From Pseudonocardia bannensis (GTDB taxonomy: Bacteria > Actinomycetota > Actinomycetes > Mycobacteriales > Pseudonocardiaceae), in NCBI RefSeq assembly GCF_012911875.1, contig NZ_JAAXKZ010000064.1, positions 1 to 32,083 on the forward strand: a stretch of 32,083 bases of DNA, given 5' to 3'. Made by a program: the position numbers and the translations under genes. Under the pieces are notes generated by a model. It saw only the letters and a list, made by a program, of their open reading frames with translations, had not been told where the DNA came from and ran no database searches. Below are positions 6,628 to 13,533 of the stretch, piece after piece (the first letter of the stretch is position 1; the number at the start of each line of letters is the position of its first letter).

Positions 6628-8090
6628 CCGCGCAGCCCGAGCAGCCCCGGCTCTACGGGCACTGGCGTCCCGAGCGCGGCTGGGGTCTCGGCGCGCTGAG
6701 CACGGGCCAGACCCTGGGAGTGTTCGGGGCCGTTCTCGTCCCGGTGCTCGCGGCGTCGATCGTCCCGCGGCTGGCCCTGCCGCTGGCCGGAGCGGCGGCG
6801 GTGCTGATCGTCGGGCTGGTCCTCCGGATCAGCGGGCACACCGCGGCGGACGTGCTGCTCCGCCGGGCGCGCTTCGGCGTCGCCCGGGCTCGCGGCTGGA
6901 CCGAGTTCTCCGCCGGCGTGCTCAGCGACCATCCCCCGGGCCACGAACTGCCCGGGGTGCTGGCCCCGCTGGTACCGCTGGACACCGATGACGGCCGGGG
7001 CGGCCGACAGGCCCTGATCTGGGACCGGCGGGCGGGGACGCTCTCCGCGGTGCTGCGTTGCGCGCCGGTGGGTCTCGATCTCGCCGACACGGGGTGCGCC
7101 GACGAGTGGGTGGCCGGATGGGGCGCTTGGCTGGCAGACCTCGGGCACCGCCCGATCGTCCGGCAGGTCGCCGTGACGGTCAGCACCACCTCCGGCCTCC
7201 CGACCACCGCCGGCTACCTCGCGCGCCGCGTCCGGCCCGACGCCCCCGAGGCCGCGCGGCGCACCATGAGCGAACTGCTCCGACAGGCCCCCGCGGCGGC
7301 GGAGACCGCGACGCACGTGACCGTCACCCTGGACCCGTCCCGCGCCGTCCCGCGCCCGGACGATCTGCTCGACGGCGTCGCGGAGGTCACCCGCCGGCTA
7401 CCGGGGCTGGAGGCGGGGCTCGCGGGCTGCGGGGTTGCCGTGCTCGACCGGGAACCCGTGGCCGACCTGACGGCGCGGGTGCGGGCGGCGTTCGACCCCG
7501 CAGCCCGCGGCGAGATCCTCGACGCCGACGACGCCGAGCGGTTGCTCGACTGGGCCGAGGCCGCCCCGGTCGGGGCCCGCGAGGAGTGGGGCGAGTACCG
7601 CCACGACTCCGGCCTGTCGGTCAGCTGGGCGCTGCAGGAGGCGCCGCGGCAGGCGGTCACCGCTCGGGTGCTGGTCCCGTTGATGGCGCCGGGACCGTTC
7701 CCGCGGCGGGTCACCTGGGTCTACCTGCCCTACCCGGCCGACGCCGCCGCCGCGCAGGCCGAACGCGAGGTCACCGCGGGGCACGTGCGGCTCGGCTGGG
7801 CACAGCGCACCCGCCGCGACGAGACCCACCGCGACCGCGACGACCGCGATCGTGCCGAGCAGGCCGCCCGGGAGGAGGCGGAGGGCGCCGGGCTCGGCCG
7901 GTTCACCCTGTACGTGACGACCACCGTGGAGGATCCGGCGCTGCTGCCCGCCGCGGTGGCCGATGTCGAACAGCGCGGTGGGGCGGCTCGGCTGCGGTTG
8001 CGACGCCTGTGGGGCGCGCAGGCCGTCGGGTTCGCCGCGACGCTGGGCCTCGGGGTGGATCCGGGCGGCCTGGCGGGACGGGCCCGATGA
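6624..8090 (+). CDS. SCO6880-family T4SS protein (VirB3/VirB4 N-domain-like)
   Basis: 488 residues from GTG 6624, overlapping the previous stop (GTGA). It opens with RLYGHWRPERGWGLGALS, characteristic of the SCO6880 family of actinobacterial plasmids and integrative elements. Two membrane helices follow (about 32-50 and 52-70, with no polar break), then a long cytoplasmic part. That part holds a FGVARARGWTEFSAGVL segment, a beta-rich core (VLRCAPVGLDLAD) and a basic, highly charged stretch of Arg/Asp/Glu (residues ~393-425). Two short helices plus this domain look like VirB3 joined to the non-ATPase N-half of VirB4. There is no Walker motif. The ATPase half is the next gene, starting inside this gene's stop. 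Confidence 0.88.
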   Translation: MTAQPEQPRLYGHWRPERGWGLGALSTGQTLGVFGAVLVPVLAASIVPRLALPLAGAAAVLIVGLVLRISGHTAADVLLRRARFGVARARGWTEFSAGVLSDHPPGHELPGVLAPLVPLDTDDGRGGRQALIWDRRAGTLSAVLRCAPVGLDLADTGCADEWVAGWGAWLADLGHRPIVRQVAVTVSTTSGLPTTAGYLARRVRPDAPEAARRTMSELLRQAPAAAETATHVTVTLDPSRAVPRPDDLLDGVAEVTRRLPGLEAGLAGCGVAVLDREPVADLTARVRAAFDPAARGEILDADDAERLLDWAEAAPVGAREEWGEYRHDSGLSVSWALQEAPRQAVTARVLVPLMAPGPFPRRVTWVYLPYPADAAAAQAEREVTAGHVRLGWAQRTRRDETHRDRDDRDRAEQAAREEAEGAGLGRFTLYVTTTVEDPALLPAAVADVEQRGGAARLRLRRLWGAQAVGFAATLGLGVDPGGLAGRAR

Positions 8091-9532
8091 ACGCCCGGGC
8101 GGTGGGGCTGCGGGCGGCCGACGCACCCCGAGCGTGGGGCCGGCCGGCGCCCGGCGGCGGACGCGCCGGGCACGTCGAGGGCGGGGCGCTGCACGTCGGC
8201 CCGACCAGCCAGGTCTGCGGGCTGTTCCCGTTCGCGATCGGAGCGGGCGCCCCGGTGCACGGGGTCCCGATCGGCCGGCATCTGCTGACCGCGGAGCCGG
8301 TCGGTCTCGATCCCGCGGAGTGGCTGCGCCGCGGCCTGGTGTCGAGCACCGGGGTGTGGGTCCAGGGCCAGCCCGGGATCGGCAAATCCGCCTTCGTGAA
8401 GCGGATGATCACCGGCCTGGTCGCGTTCGGGGGCACCGCGGTCGTGCCCGGCGACGTCAAGGGCGAGTACGGGCCGCTGGTCGAGGCGCTCGGGGGCACG
8501 GTATGGCGTATCGGCCGCGGGCAGCACGCGCTCAACCCGCTGGACGGTTCGCCGGTGCGGGCCGCGCTGCGCGCCGCCGTCGGCGGCGACCGGGCCGCGC
8601 TGGCCGACACGCTGCGCGCCCGCCGCATCGCACTGCTGGAGGCGCTGCTCGTCGTGGCACGCGGGGAACCGCTGCCGGTCACCGAACGACGGTTGCTGGC
8701 AGCCGCCCTGGACACCGCGACCGACGCCAGGGTCGACGACCCGGTGATCCCCGATGTGCTGGCCGCGCTGCTGCACGGCGCCGACCCGCTGCCCGGCATC
8801 GTCGCCACCCGTGGCCCTGAGGCTTACCGGCGGGCGATCCGGGAGCTGGTCAACACGCTCGCGCTGCTGTGCGACGGCCCGCTGCGGGGCATCGTGGATC
8901 GACCATCGACGTTCCGGGCCGACCCGCTCGCCCCGGCCGTCGCGGTCGACGTCTCCGCGCTCGACGGGGACGCCGACGACGTGCTCGCCGCGGCCATGCT
9001 CTGCACCTGGGCCTGGTCGGCGGCCGTGGTGGACGGCAGCCGCGCGGGACGACCCGAGGGCGCCGAGCCGGTCGCCGTCGTGCAGGACGAGCTGTGGCGG
9101 GCGCTGCGGGTCGCCCCCGGCCTGGTCGAGCAAGCCGATCGGATCACCCGCCTGAACCGGCACCGCGGGATCGTCTCGTTCCAGGTGACCCACTCCCTCG
9201 ACGATCTCGTGGCGCTGCCCACCGAGGCCGACCGGGCCAAGGCGCGCGGGCTGGTGGCGCGCAGCGGGATGCTCGTGCTCGGCGGCATGGCGAAGCGGGA
9301 GCTGGAGGCGCTGCGCGGGCTGGTCCCGGTCAGCGCCGGTGAGTCGGCTCTCGTGACCTCGTGGGCGGGGCCGCCCTCGTGGACGACGGGGGCGGTGCAT
9401 CCGGGCCGAGGGCGGTACCTGATCAAGTCCGGCGAGCGGGTCGGACTGCCGGTCGGACTGACCCTGACCCCCACGGAGACCGGTCTGTACGACACCGACC
9501 GGGCACTGCGCCCTGCTCAGGGTCCCGGGTGA
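8087..9532 (+). CDS. VirB4/TraC-like secretion ATPase
   Basis: 481 residues from ATG 8087 (ATGA overlap). Walker A is GQPGIGKSAFVKRM at residues 94-107; Walker B is VAVVQDELWRAL at about 329-340 with the catalytic Glu after Asp. Between them lie VVPGDVKGEYGPLVEALGG (a VirB4/TraG-type strand after the P-loop) and the LNPLDG motif. Downstream NRHRGIVSFQVTHSLDDL carries the sensor Gln. These are hallmarks of the HerA/VirB4 motor family that powers type IV secretion. The protein lacks the large N-terminal domain of ordinary VirB4, which seems to be supplied by the SCO6880-type partner immediately upstream. It is probably a hexameric cytoplasmic motor at the inner face of the membrane. Confidence 0.92.
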   Translation: MNARAVGLRAADAPRAWGRPAPGGGRAGHVEGGALHVGPTSQVCGLFPFAIGAGAPVHGVPIGRHLLTAEPVGLDPAEWLRRGLVSSTGVWVQGQPGIGKSAFVKRMITGLVAFGGTAVVPGDVKGEYGPLVEALGGTVWRIGRGQHALNPLDGSPVRAALRAAVGGDRAALADTLRARRIALLEALLVVARGEPLPVTERRLLAAALDTATDARVDDPVIPDVLAALLHGADPLPGIVATRGPEAYRRAIRELVNTLALLCDGPLRGIVDRPSTFRADPLAPAVAVDVSALDGDADDVLAAAMLCTWAWSAAVVDGSRAGRPEGAEPVAVVQDELWRALRVAPGLVEQADRITRLNRHRGIVSFQVTHSLDDLVALPTEADRAKARGLVARSGMLVLGGMAKRELEALRGLVPVSAGESALVTSWAGPPSWTTGAVHPGRGRYLIKSGERVGLPVGLTLTPTETGLYDTDRALRPAQGPG

Positions 9533-9535
9533 GCC

Positions 9536-10672
9536 GTGCGCGCGACGACCGTGCTGCGCGGGCCGCTGGCCGCCGCGCTGGCCGCGCTGCTGGGCCTGCT
9601 GCTGCTCGGGGCCGCGAGCGAGGATCCGGCCGGGTCCGTATCGGGGATCGACCAGGCTCGGCTGCCGTCACCGGCCCGGGAGGCGCTGCCGCTGATCTCC
9701 GAGCTGACGGCGACGAACTGCCCCGAGCTGCCACCGCTGTGGGTGCTCGCCCAGGTGCAGGCCGAGTCCGGCTGGGACCCGACCGCGACCAGCGGCGACG
9801 GGGACGGTGCCGCGGCCGGGCTCTACCAGCTCAGCGAACGGAACTGGCTGGCCGCGGGCGGTGCCCGGTGGCCGTCGAGCCCGCCGGGACCGGACGCCCA
9901 GGTGACCGACGCCGCGGCCCATCTGCGGGTGGCCATCCCCTGGATCTGCGCGAATCTGCGCGCGGTGACCGGGCACCTCGCGGCGACCGGCAAGACGACG
10001 GACCCGCTGGACGCGATGCTCGTGTGCCACATCGCCGGCTGCCGGCGGGTGATCGAGAGCGCGACGGGCGTCCCGCGGGAAGGCGAGGCGGGTTGTGGCG
10101 CCCGGTGTGCCGACCTGGTGCGGCGCTACCTGGACGGGGTGCACGGCTACCTGGAGCGCTTCGCGGCGCCGGTGGGTCCGGCCGAACCGGCGCCGGACCC
10201 GGGGGCCCCCGTGGATCCCTACCCCGGTGGCTCGACCGGCTGCACCGCGCCGGACCCGACCGGCGACGGCTGCCTCACCGGCGCCGCCCGTTACGGGTTC
10301 GAGACGGCCGCAGCCGTGTTCGGCGGCTGGCGGGACGGCCCGGTGATCCGCTCCGCGGGCTGCTGGGACGAGCACGCCTGGAACCCCCGCAGCGACCATC
10401 CGCGGGGCAGGGCGTGCGACCTGTTCCCCACCGAGCCGGGCGTGTTCCCGGAGGGCGAGGAGCTCGCGAACGGCTGGCGGCTGACCGAGTGGTTCCGCGG
10501 CAACGCCGGGCCGCTGCGCGTCAAGTATCTGATCTGGCAGGGCCGGTACTGGGATCCGAGCGTCTCGGATCAGGGCGGCTGGGGCCGGCGCTACACCGGC
10601 GGCGGGGTCTACGACGTCCGCGACGCGACCGGCGGACACTACGACCACCTGCACGTGAGCTTCGCGGAGTGA
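9536..10672 (+). CDS. Secreted lytic transglycosylase with C-terminal M15-like domain
   Basis: 378 residues from GTG 9536, three bases after the ATPase stop. Residues 1-25 form a signal peptide or anchor (TVLRGPLAAALAALLGLLLLGA). Residues ~45-195 are an SLT/lysozyme-like domain: VLAQVQAESGWDPTATS with the catalytic Glu, then AAAGLYQLSERNW. After a Pro-rich linker the C-terminal ~150 residues carry SDHPRGRACDLFP and YDHLHVSFA, the His-Asp-His pattern of the ARB_07466/M15 peptidase-like domain. Four or more cysteines suggest disulfides outside the membrane. Such two-domain hydrolases open the cell wall for type IV machines (VirB1 role). The C-terminal domain may be a binding or a peptidase module. 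Confidence 0.88.
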   Translation: MRATTVLRGPLAAALAALLGLLLLGAASEDPAGSVSGIDQARLPSPAREALPLISELTATNCPELPPLWVLAQVQAESGWDPTATSGDGDGAAAGLYQLSERNWLAAGGARWPSSPPGPDAQVTDAAAHLRVAIPWICANLRAVTGHLAATGKTTDPLDAMLVCHIAGCRRVIESATGVPREGEAGCGARCADLVRRYLDGVHGYLERFAAPVGPAEPAPDPGAPVDPYPGGSTGCTAPDPTGDGCLTGAARYGFETAAAVFGGWRDGPVIRSAGCWDEHAWNPRSDHPRGRACDLFPTEPGVFPEGEELANGWRLTEWFRGNAGPLRVKYLIWQGRYWDPSVSDQGGWGRRYTGGGVYDVRDATGGHYDHLHVSFAE

Positions 10673-10676
10673 CGTC

Positions 10677-11306
10677 GTGAACCGGCGCGTCCACGGGGAA
10701 CTCGGTCCACTCGCCGCCGCCCTGGCCGCGATCGTCATGCTCGTCACCGTCCTGCTACTCGGCCGGCCGTCCATCGAGGAGACCCGGCCCGACACACGGC
10801 CGCTCGGCGCGGTCCTGGGCGCCGCCGACCGGAGCGAACTGGCGGCGCCCGCGATCGGGCGCGGATCCGGCGACCCCGTCGTCGATCCCGGTGTGCGGCC
10901 CACTGATCCGGACGCCGTCGCCCGGGCCTATCTCGTCGCGGCCCACGGCGCGGTCGGCGAGGACGCGGGGCGGACCCACCGGCGCGCCGCCGGCTACGCC
11001 GCACCCGGGAGCGTGCCGGCGCAGGTCGGGGTCGTGGTGATCGACGCGCCCCCACCCGGTGCGGTGCGGACGGCGACCGTGACGTCGCTCGAGCTGGTGG
11101 CGGCCGACCGGCGGGGCTCCCGCCGCGGTTACCGGGCCACCGTCGCGACCGCGACCGGGCCCCCGGGCGCCCCGGACACCGCCCTCGAACGCGGTGAGAT
11201 CGCCGGTTACCTCGTGCTGGCGCGGCAGCCCGACGGCCGCTGGCTGGTCAGGACGGAGACCCCCACGACCCCGCCGGCTCCCGACCTCCCCGTCGGGGAG
11301 GGCTGA
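10677..11306 (+). CDS. Membrane-anchored VirB8/TcpC-like protein
   Basis: 209 residues from GTG 10677, four bases after the previous stop. One N-terminal helix (about 12-32) anchors it, with an outside domain. That domain begins DPDAVARAYLVAAHG, followed by an AVRTATVTSLELVAADRRG strand, a YRATVATATG strand and YLVLARQPDGRWLVRTE. Helix then curved sheet ending in a Gly-Arg-Trp-hairpin is how NTF2-like VirB8/TcpC domains look. No family was confirmed. Within the operon it would be the bitopic core protein linking channel and cell-wall hydrolase. It may pair with the related-looking soluble protein at 3709-4602. Confidence 0.72.
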   Translation: MNRRVHGELGPLAAALAAIVMLVTVLLLGRPSIEETRPDTRPLGAVLGAADRSELAAPAIGRGSGDPVVDPGVRPTDPDAVARAYLVAAHGAVGEDAGRTHRRAAGYAAPGSVPAQVGVVVIDAPPPGAVRTATVTSLELVAADRRGSRRGYRATVATATGPPGAPDTALERGEIAGYLVLARQPDGRWLVRTETPTTPPAPDLPVGEG

Positions 11307-11354
11307 GCGACCAGGAACGACGGGCAAGGACAGGCAAGGACGAGGAGCACCGGC

Positions 11355-12749
11355 ATGACCATCGACGAGCTCGAGCAGCTGATCCGCCGCTACTTCTCCA
11401 CCGGGGTCGCCGTGGTGGTGATCGCCATCGGGCCGGGCACCCAGGCACCCGATCCGGGCGGGCGCCCCGGGGGGACGACGGTCGTGCGGGTGGAGCCGGC
11501 ACCGGTCGGAGGGGGTTCGGGGGAGGCCGGAGCCGGCCCCGCGACGGCGAGCGGACCGCGGGCGGCGCCGGCGGACGCCGGCCACCGCGGGGCTACCGCC
11601 TCCGATGGCGAGTCCGGCACCGCGGGCGGGGGCAGCCGCTCCGGCGTCTCCTCGTCCGATCCCGGCTCCTCCCGATCCGACGCGACCCGGGACGGCTCCT
11701 CGCTCGACTCCGACGTCGGGGCCGCCGGCCGGGATCTCGACGAGCCCGAGCCCGAGCCCGGGTCCGAGCCCGAGCCCGGGGCCGGTTCGGTGGACGACGG
11801 TTCCGGGCCCACCCGTGACCCCGAGGAAGCCGCGCCGGAGGTGGAGAGCGAAGACGGTCCTGCCGACAGCGTCCCCGGATCGCTTGGTGAGGGCGGTTCC
11901 GGCCCGAGCACTCGCGCCGGCGAGGCCATGATGGACGGACCAAGCGCCGGTAGCGGTGACATGGACCGGAGCATCGGCAACGAGAGCGCCGGCGCGGGCG
12001 CCCCGGTCGCGGGCGCCACGACCGGCGCCCGGGCAGGCGGCGCCGCGGGAGGCACCGCCGGAACCACCGCCGCCGAGCGGTACGGCTGGGGCACCCCGAA
12101 CCGCGCCGACGAGTTCGACGGCGGCACCGAGCAGTGGAGCAGCTACGACGGCCCGGGGTACGCGGGCCGGGGGACCCGTTCCCCCGGCGCCGTATCCGTC
12201 GAGAACGGTGTCCTCACCATCACCGGTGACTCCGCGGGCACCACCGGGGGGCTGGCCTGGGGCCGGGGTCAGAAGTACGGACGGTGGGAGGGCCGGGTCC
12301 GTGTCCCGGCCGGCGACCCGTCGTACAACGCGCTGCTCCTGCTGTGGCCCGACGCGCAGGACTTCCCGGTCGGGGGCGAGATCGACTTCATGGAGGTGGT
12401 GGATCCCGCGCGGCAGAAGACCGGCGTCGTCGTCCACTACGGCGAGGACAACTCGCAGGTCCACGGCGAGGTCGAGATCGACGCGACGCGATGGCACAAC
12501 TGGGCGGTGGAGTGGACGCCCGAGTCGATCACCGCCTACGTCGACGGCGAGGAGTGGTATCGCACGACCGACACGAGCGTCCTCCCGCCCGGCCCGATGC
12601 ACCTGTGCATCCAGTTGGACTGGTTCCCCCGCGGCGGAACCCCGGCGGAGTCCCGGATGGAGGTCGACTGGGTGCGGCAGTACCCCTGGGACGGAACGGG
12701 CGGTACGAGCGCACAGGATCCGGACGCCGGCCCTCGGCCGGGCGGGTGA
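11355..12749 (+). CDS. GH16 glycoside hydrolase with disordered N-terminal half
   Basis: 464 residues; GAGGAG lies seven bases before ATG 11355. Residues ~235-450 are a GH16 jelly roll. GGEIDFMEV carries the ExDxxE catalytic triad (nucleophile and acid/base Glu both intact); RADEFDG, QKYGRWEGRVRVP, WHNWAVEWTPESITAYVDG and MEVDWVRQY are all typical. Enzymes of the family cut beta-1,3, beta-1,3-1,4 or related glycans. Residues ~25-230 are Gly/Ser/Pro/Glu-rich low complexity with an EPEPEPGSEPEPG tract. The N-terminus (MTIDELEQLIRRYFSTGVAV) is not a normal signal peptide. It stands 48 bp after the VirB8-like gene and before the terminator, so it is probably the last gene of the secretion operon. 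It could be a substrate or a wall-remodelling accessory. Confidence 0.88.
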   Translation: MTIDELEQLIRRYFSTGVAVVVIAIGPGTQAPDPGGRPGGTTVVRVEPAPVGGGSGEAGAGPATASGPRAAPADAGHRGATASDGESGTAGGGSRSGVSSSDPGSSRSDATRDGSSLDSDVGAAGRDLDEPEPEPGSEPEPGAGSVDDGSGPTRDPEEAAPEVESEDGPADSVPGSLGEGGSGPSTRAGEAMMDGPSAGSGDMDRSIGNESAGAGAPVAGATTGARAGGAAGGTAGTTAAERYGWGTPNRADEFDGGTEQWSSYDGPGYAGRGTRSPGAVSVENGVLTITGDSAGTTGGLAWGRGQKYGRWEGRVRVPAGDPSYNALLLLWPDAQDFPVGGEIDFMEVVDPARQKTGVVVHYGEDNSQVHGEVEIDATRWHNWAVEWTPESITAYVDGEEWYRTTDTSVLPPGPMHLCIQLDWFPRGGTPAESRMEVDWVRQYPWDGTGGTSAQDPDAGPRPGG

Positions 12750-12777
12750 GCCGGCGAACGCCCCGCCCGCCTGGACA

Positions 12778-12815
12778 CGGATCGGGCCCCGACCCGGAGG
12801 TCGGGGCCCGATCCG
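12778..12815 (+). terminator. Terminator of the secretion operon
   Basis: Perfect 17-bp stem (12778-12794 with 12799-12815) and a CGGA loop, 29 bp after the GH16 stop. A short TTCCC follows rather than a U-run, as is common in very GC-rich actinomycetes. Confidence 0.8.
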
Positions 12816-12857
12816 TTCCCGAACTGACGCGCCACTCCCACCACGAAGCGACACGAC

Positions 12858-12876
12858 TGAGGTTAGCCTAACTTTC
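12858..12876. promoter_or_regulatory. DtxR/IdeR-like iron box 1
   Basis: TGAGGTTAGCCTAACTTTC is centred on GGTTAG-C-CTAAC and closely follows the 19-bp iron-box consensus TTAGGTTAGSCTAACCTAA. It sits just upstream of the broken EamA gene, so it no longer controls an intact reading frame here. The alternative is another palindromic operator of MarR type. Confidence 0.6.
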
Positions 12877-12879
12877 GAT

Positions 12880-13420
12880 CAAGCACCAGAGGAAACTCCG
12901 GCGTTCCGGCGTGACCCGACCGTCCACGATCCCGGCCTCGTGCTGTTGGTCTGCGGGCTGGCGCGGTTCGCGGTCTACAACGTCGCGCTGAACGCCGCCG
13001 AGCAGCGCGTCGACGCCGGGACGACGGCGATGCTCGTCAACATCGGTCCGGTGCCCTTCGCGCTGTTCGCCGGGCTTCTACTGGGCGGGGGCTTCCCGCG
13101 CCGGCTGGTGATCGCGCCACGGTCGCCTTCGGCGGCGCCGTCCTGATCCGGGGCGGCGACCGCCCGGGCCCAGACCGCGGACGTGCTGGGCGTTGCGCTG
13201 TGCGTCGTCGCGGCGGGACCTACGCGGTCGGCGTGCTCGCCCGGAAGCCCGTACTGCGACGACTGCCCGCGCTGCAGGTGACGTTCCCGGCCTGCGCGAT
13301 CGGCGCCGTCGCCTGCCTGCCCTTCACTCCCGGCCTGCTCACCGATCCGGGCGCGGCGCCGCCCGCGGCCGTGGCCGGGCTGATGTCGCGCCGACCCGTC
13401 GCCGAGACCCCGGGCCCGCC
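12880..13420 (+). pseudogene. EamA (DMT-family) transporter remnant
   Basis: Protein-level remains of an EamA drug/metabolite exporter lie in at least two frames. One frame (to about 13115) reads RFAVYNVALNAAEQRVDAG then TAMLVNIGPVPFALFAG, matching the end of the first EamA repeat. A short piece, ATVAFGGAVLI, is in another frame. From about 13200 the frame gives TYAVGVLARKPVL and then ALQVTFPACAIGAVACLPF, the start of the second repeat. The first ~70 residues and the last ~80 of a normal protein are missing. There are at least two frameshifts, one near 13115 and one near 13205 where a G seems lost. The fragment lies exactly between two direct repeats. Confidence 0.8.
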
Positions 13421-13435
13421 TGACAGGTGCGCACA

Positions 13436-13473
13436 CGGAGCGGGCCCCGGCCGTGTGGCCGGGGCCCGCTCCG
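13436..13473. terminator. Terminator-like hairpin, second copy
   Basis: Perfect 17-bp stem (13436-13452 with 13457-13473), loop GTGT. It could end transcription of the minus-strand MFS gene, whose stop lies 50 bp away, as well as anything from the left. Confidence 0.7.
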
Positions 13474-13514
13474 TTCCCGAACTGACGCGCCGCTCCCACC
13501 ACGAAGCGACGTCA

Positions 13515-13533
13515 TTAAGTTAGCCTAACCTTG
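13515..13533. promoter_or_regulatory. DtxR/IdeR-like iron box 2
   Basis: TTAAGTTAGCCTAACCTTG matches the iron-box consensus better than copy 1. Oddly, it contains the TAG stop of the minus-strand MFS gene (13525-13527), and no plus-strand gene follows. It is therefore probably a relic of the duplication rather than a working operator. Confidence 0.55.

Larger units (their letters stand above)
12775..12876 (+). repeat. Direct repeat copy 1 (hairpin, spacer, iron box)
   Basis: About 102 bp sharing layout and most bases with 13433-13533. Each copy runs ACACGGA, a perfect 17-bp hairpin, a spacer beginning TTCCCGAACTGACGCGCC and continuing CTCCCACCACGAAGCGAC, then an iron-box palindrome. The hairpin arms have co-varied between copies while staying paired. 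Confidence 0.85.
13433..13533 (+). repeat. Direct repeat copy 2 (hairpin, spacer, iron box)
   Basis: Second copy of the unit at 12775-12876, offset by 657-658 bp. The spacer is nearly identical (TTCCCGAACTGACGCGCC then GCTCCCACCACGAAGCGAC). It runs into the 3' end of the opposing MFS gene. Confidence 0.85.

Noticed and set aside
3709-12749. Type VII (ESX) secretion locus
   Set aside because: No EccC-type FtsK/SpoIIIE ATPase, WXG100 protein or mycosin is present; the ATPase motifs and the SCO6880-type protein fit a type IV machine.
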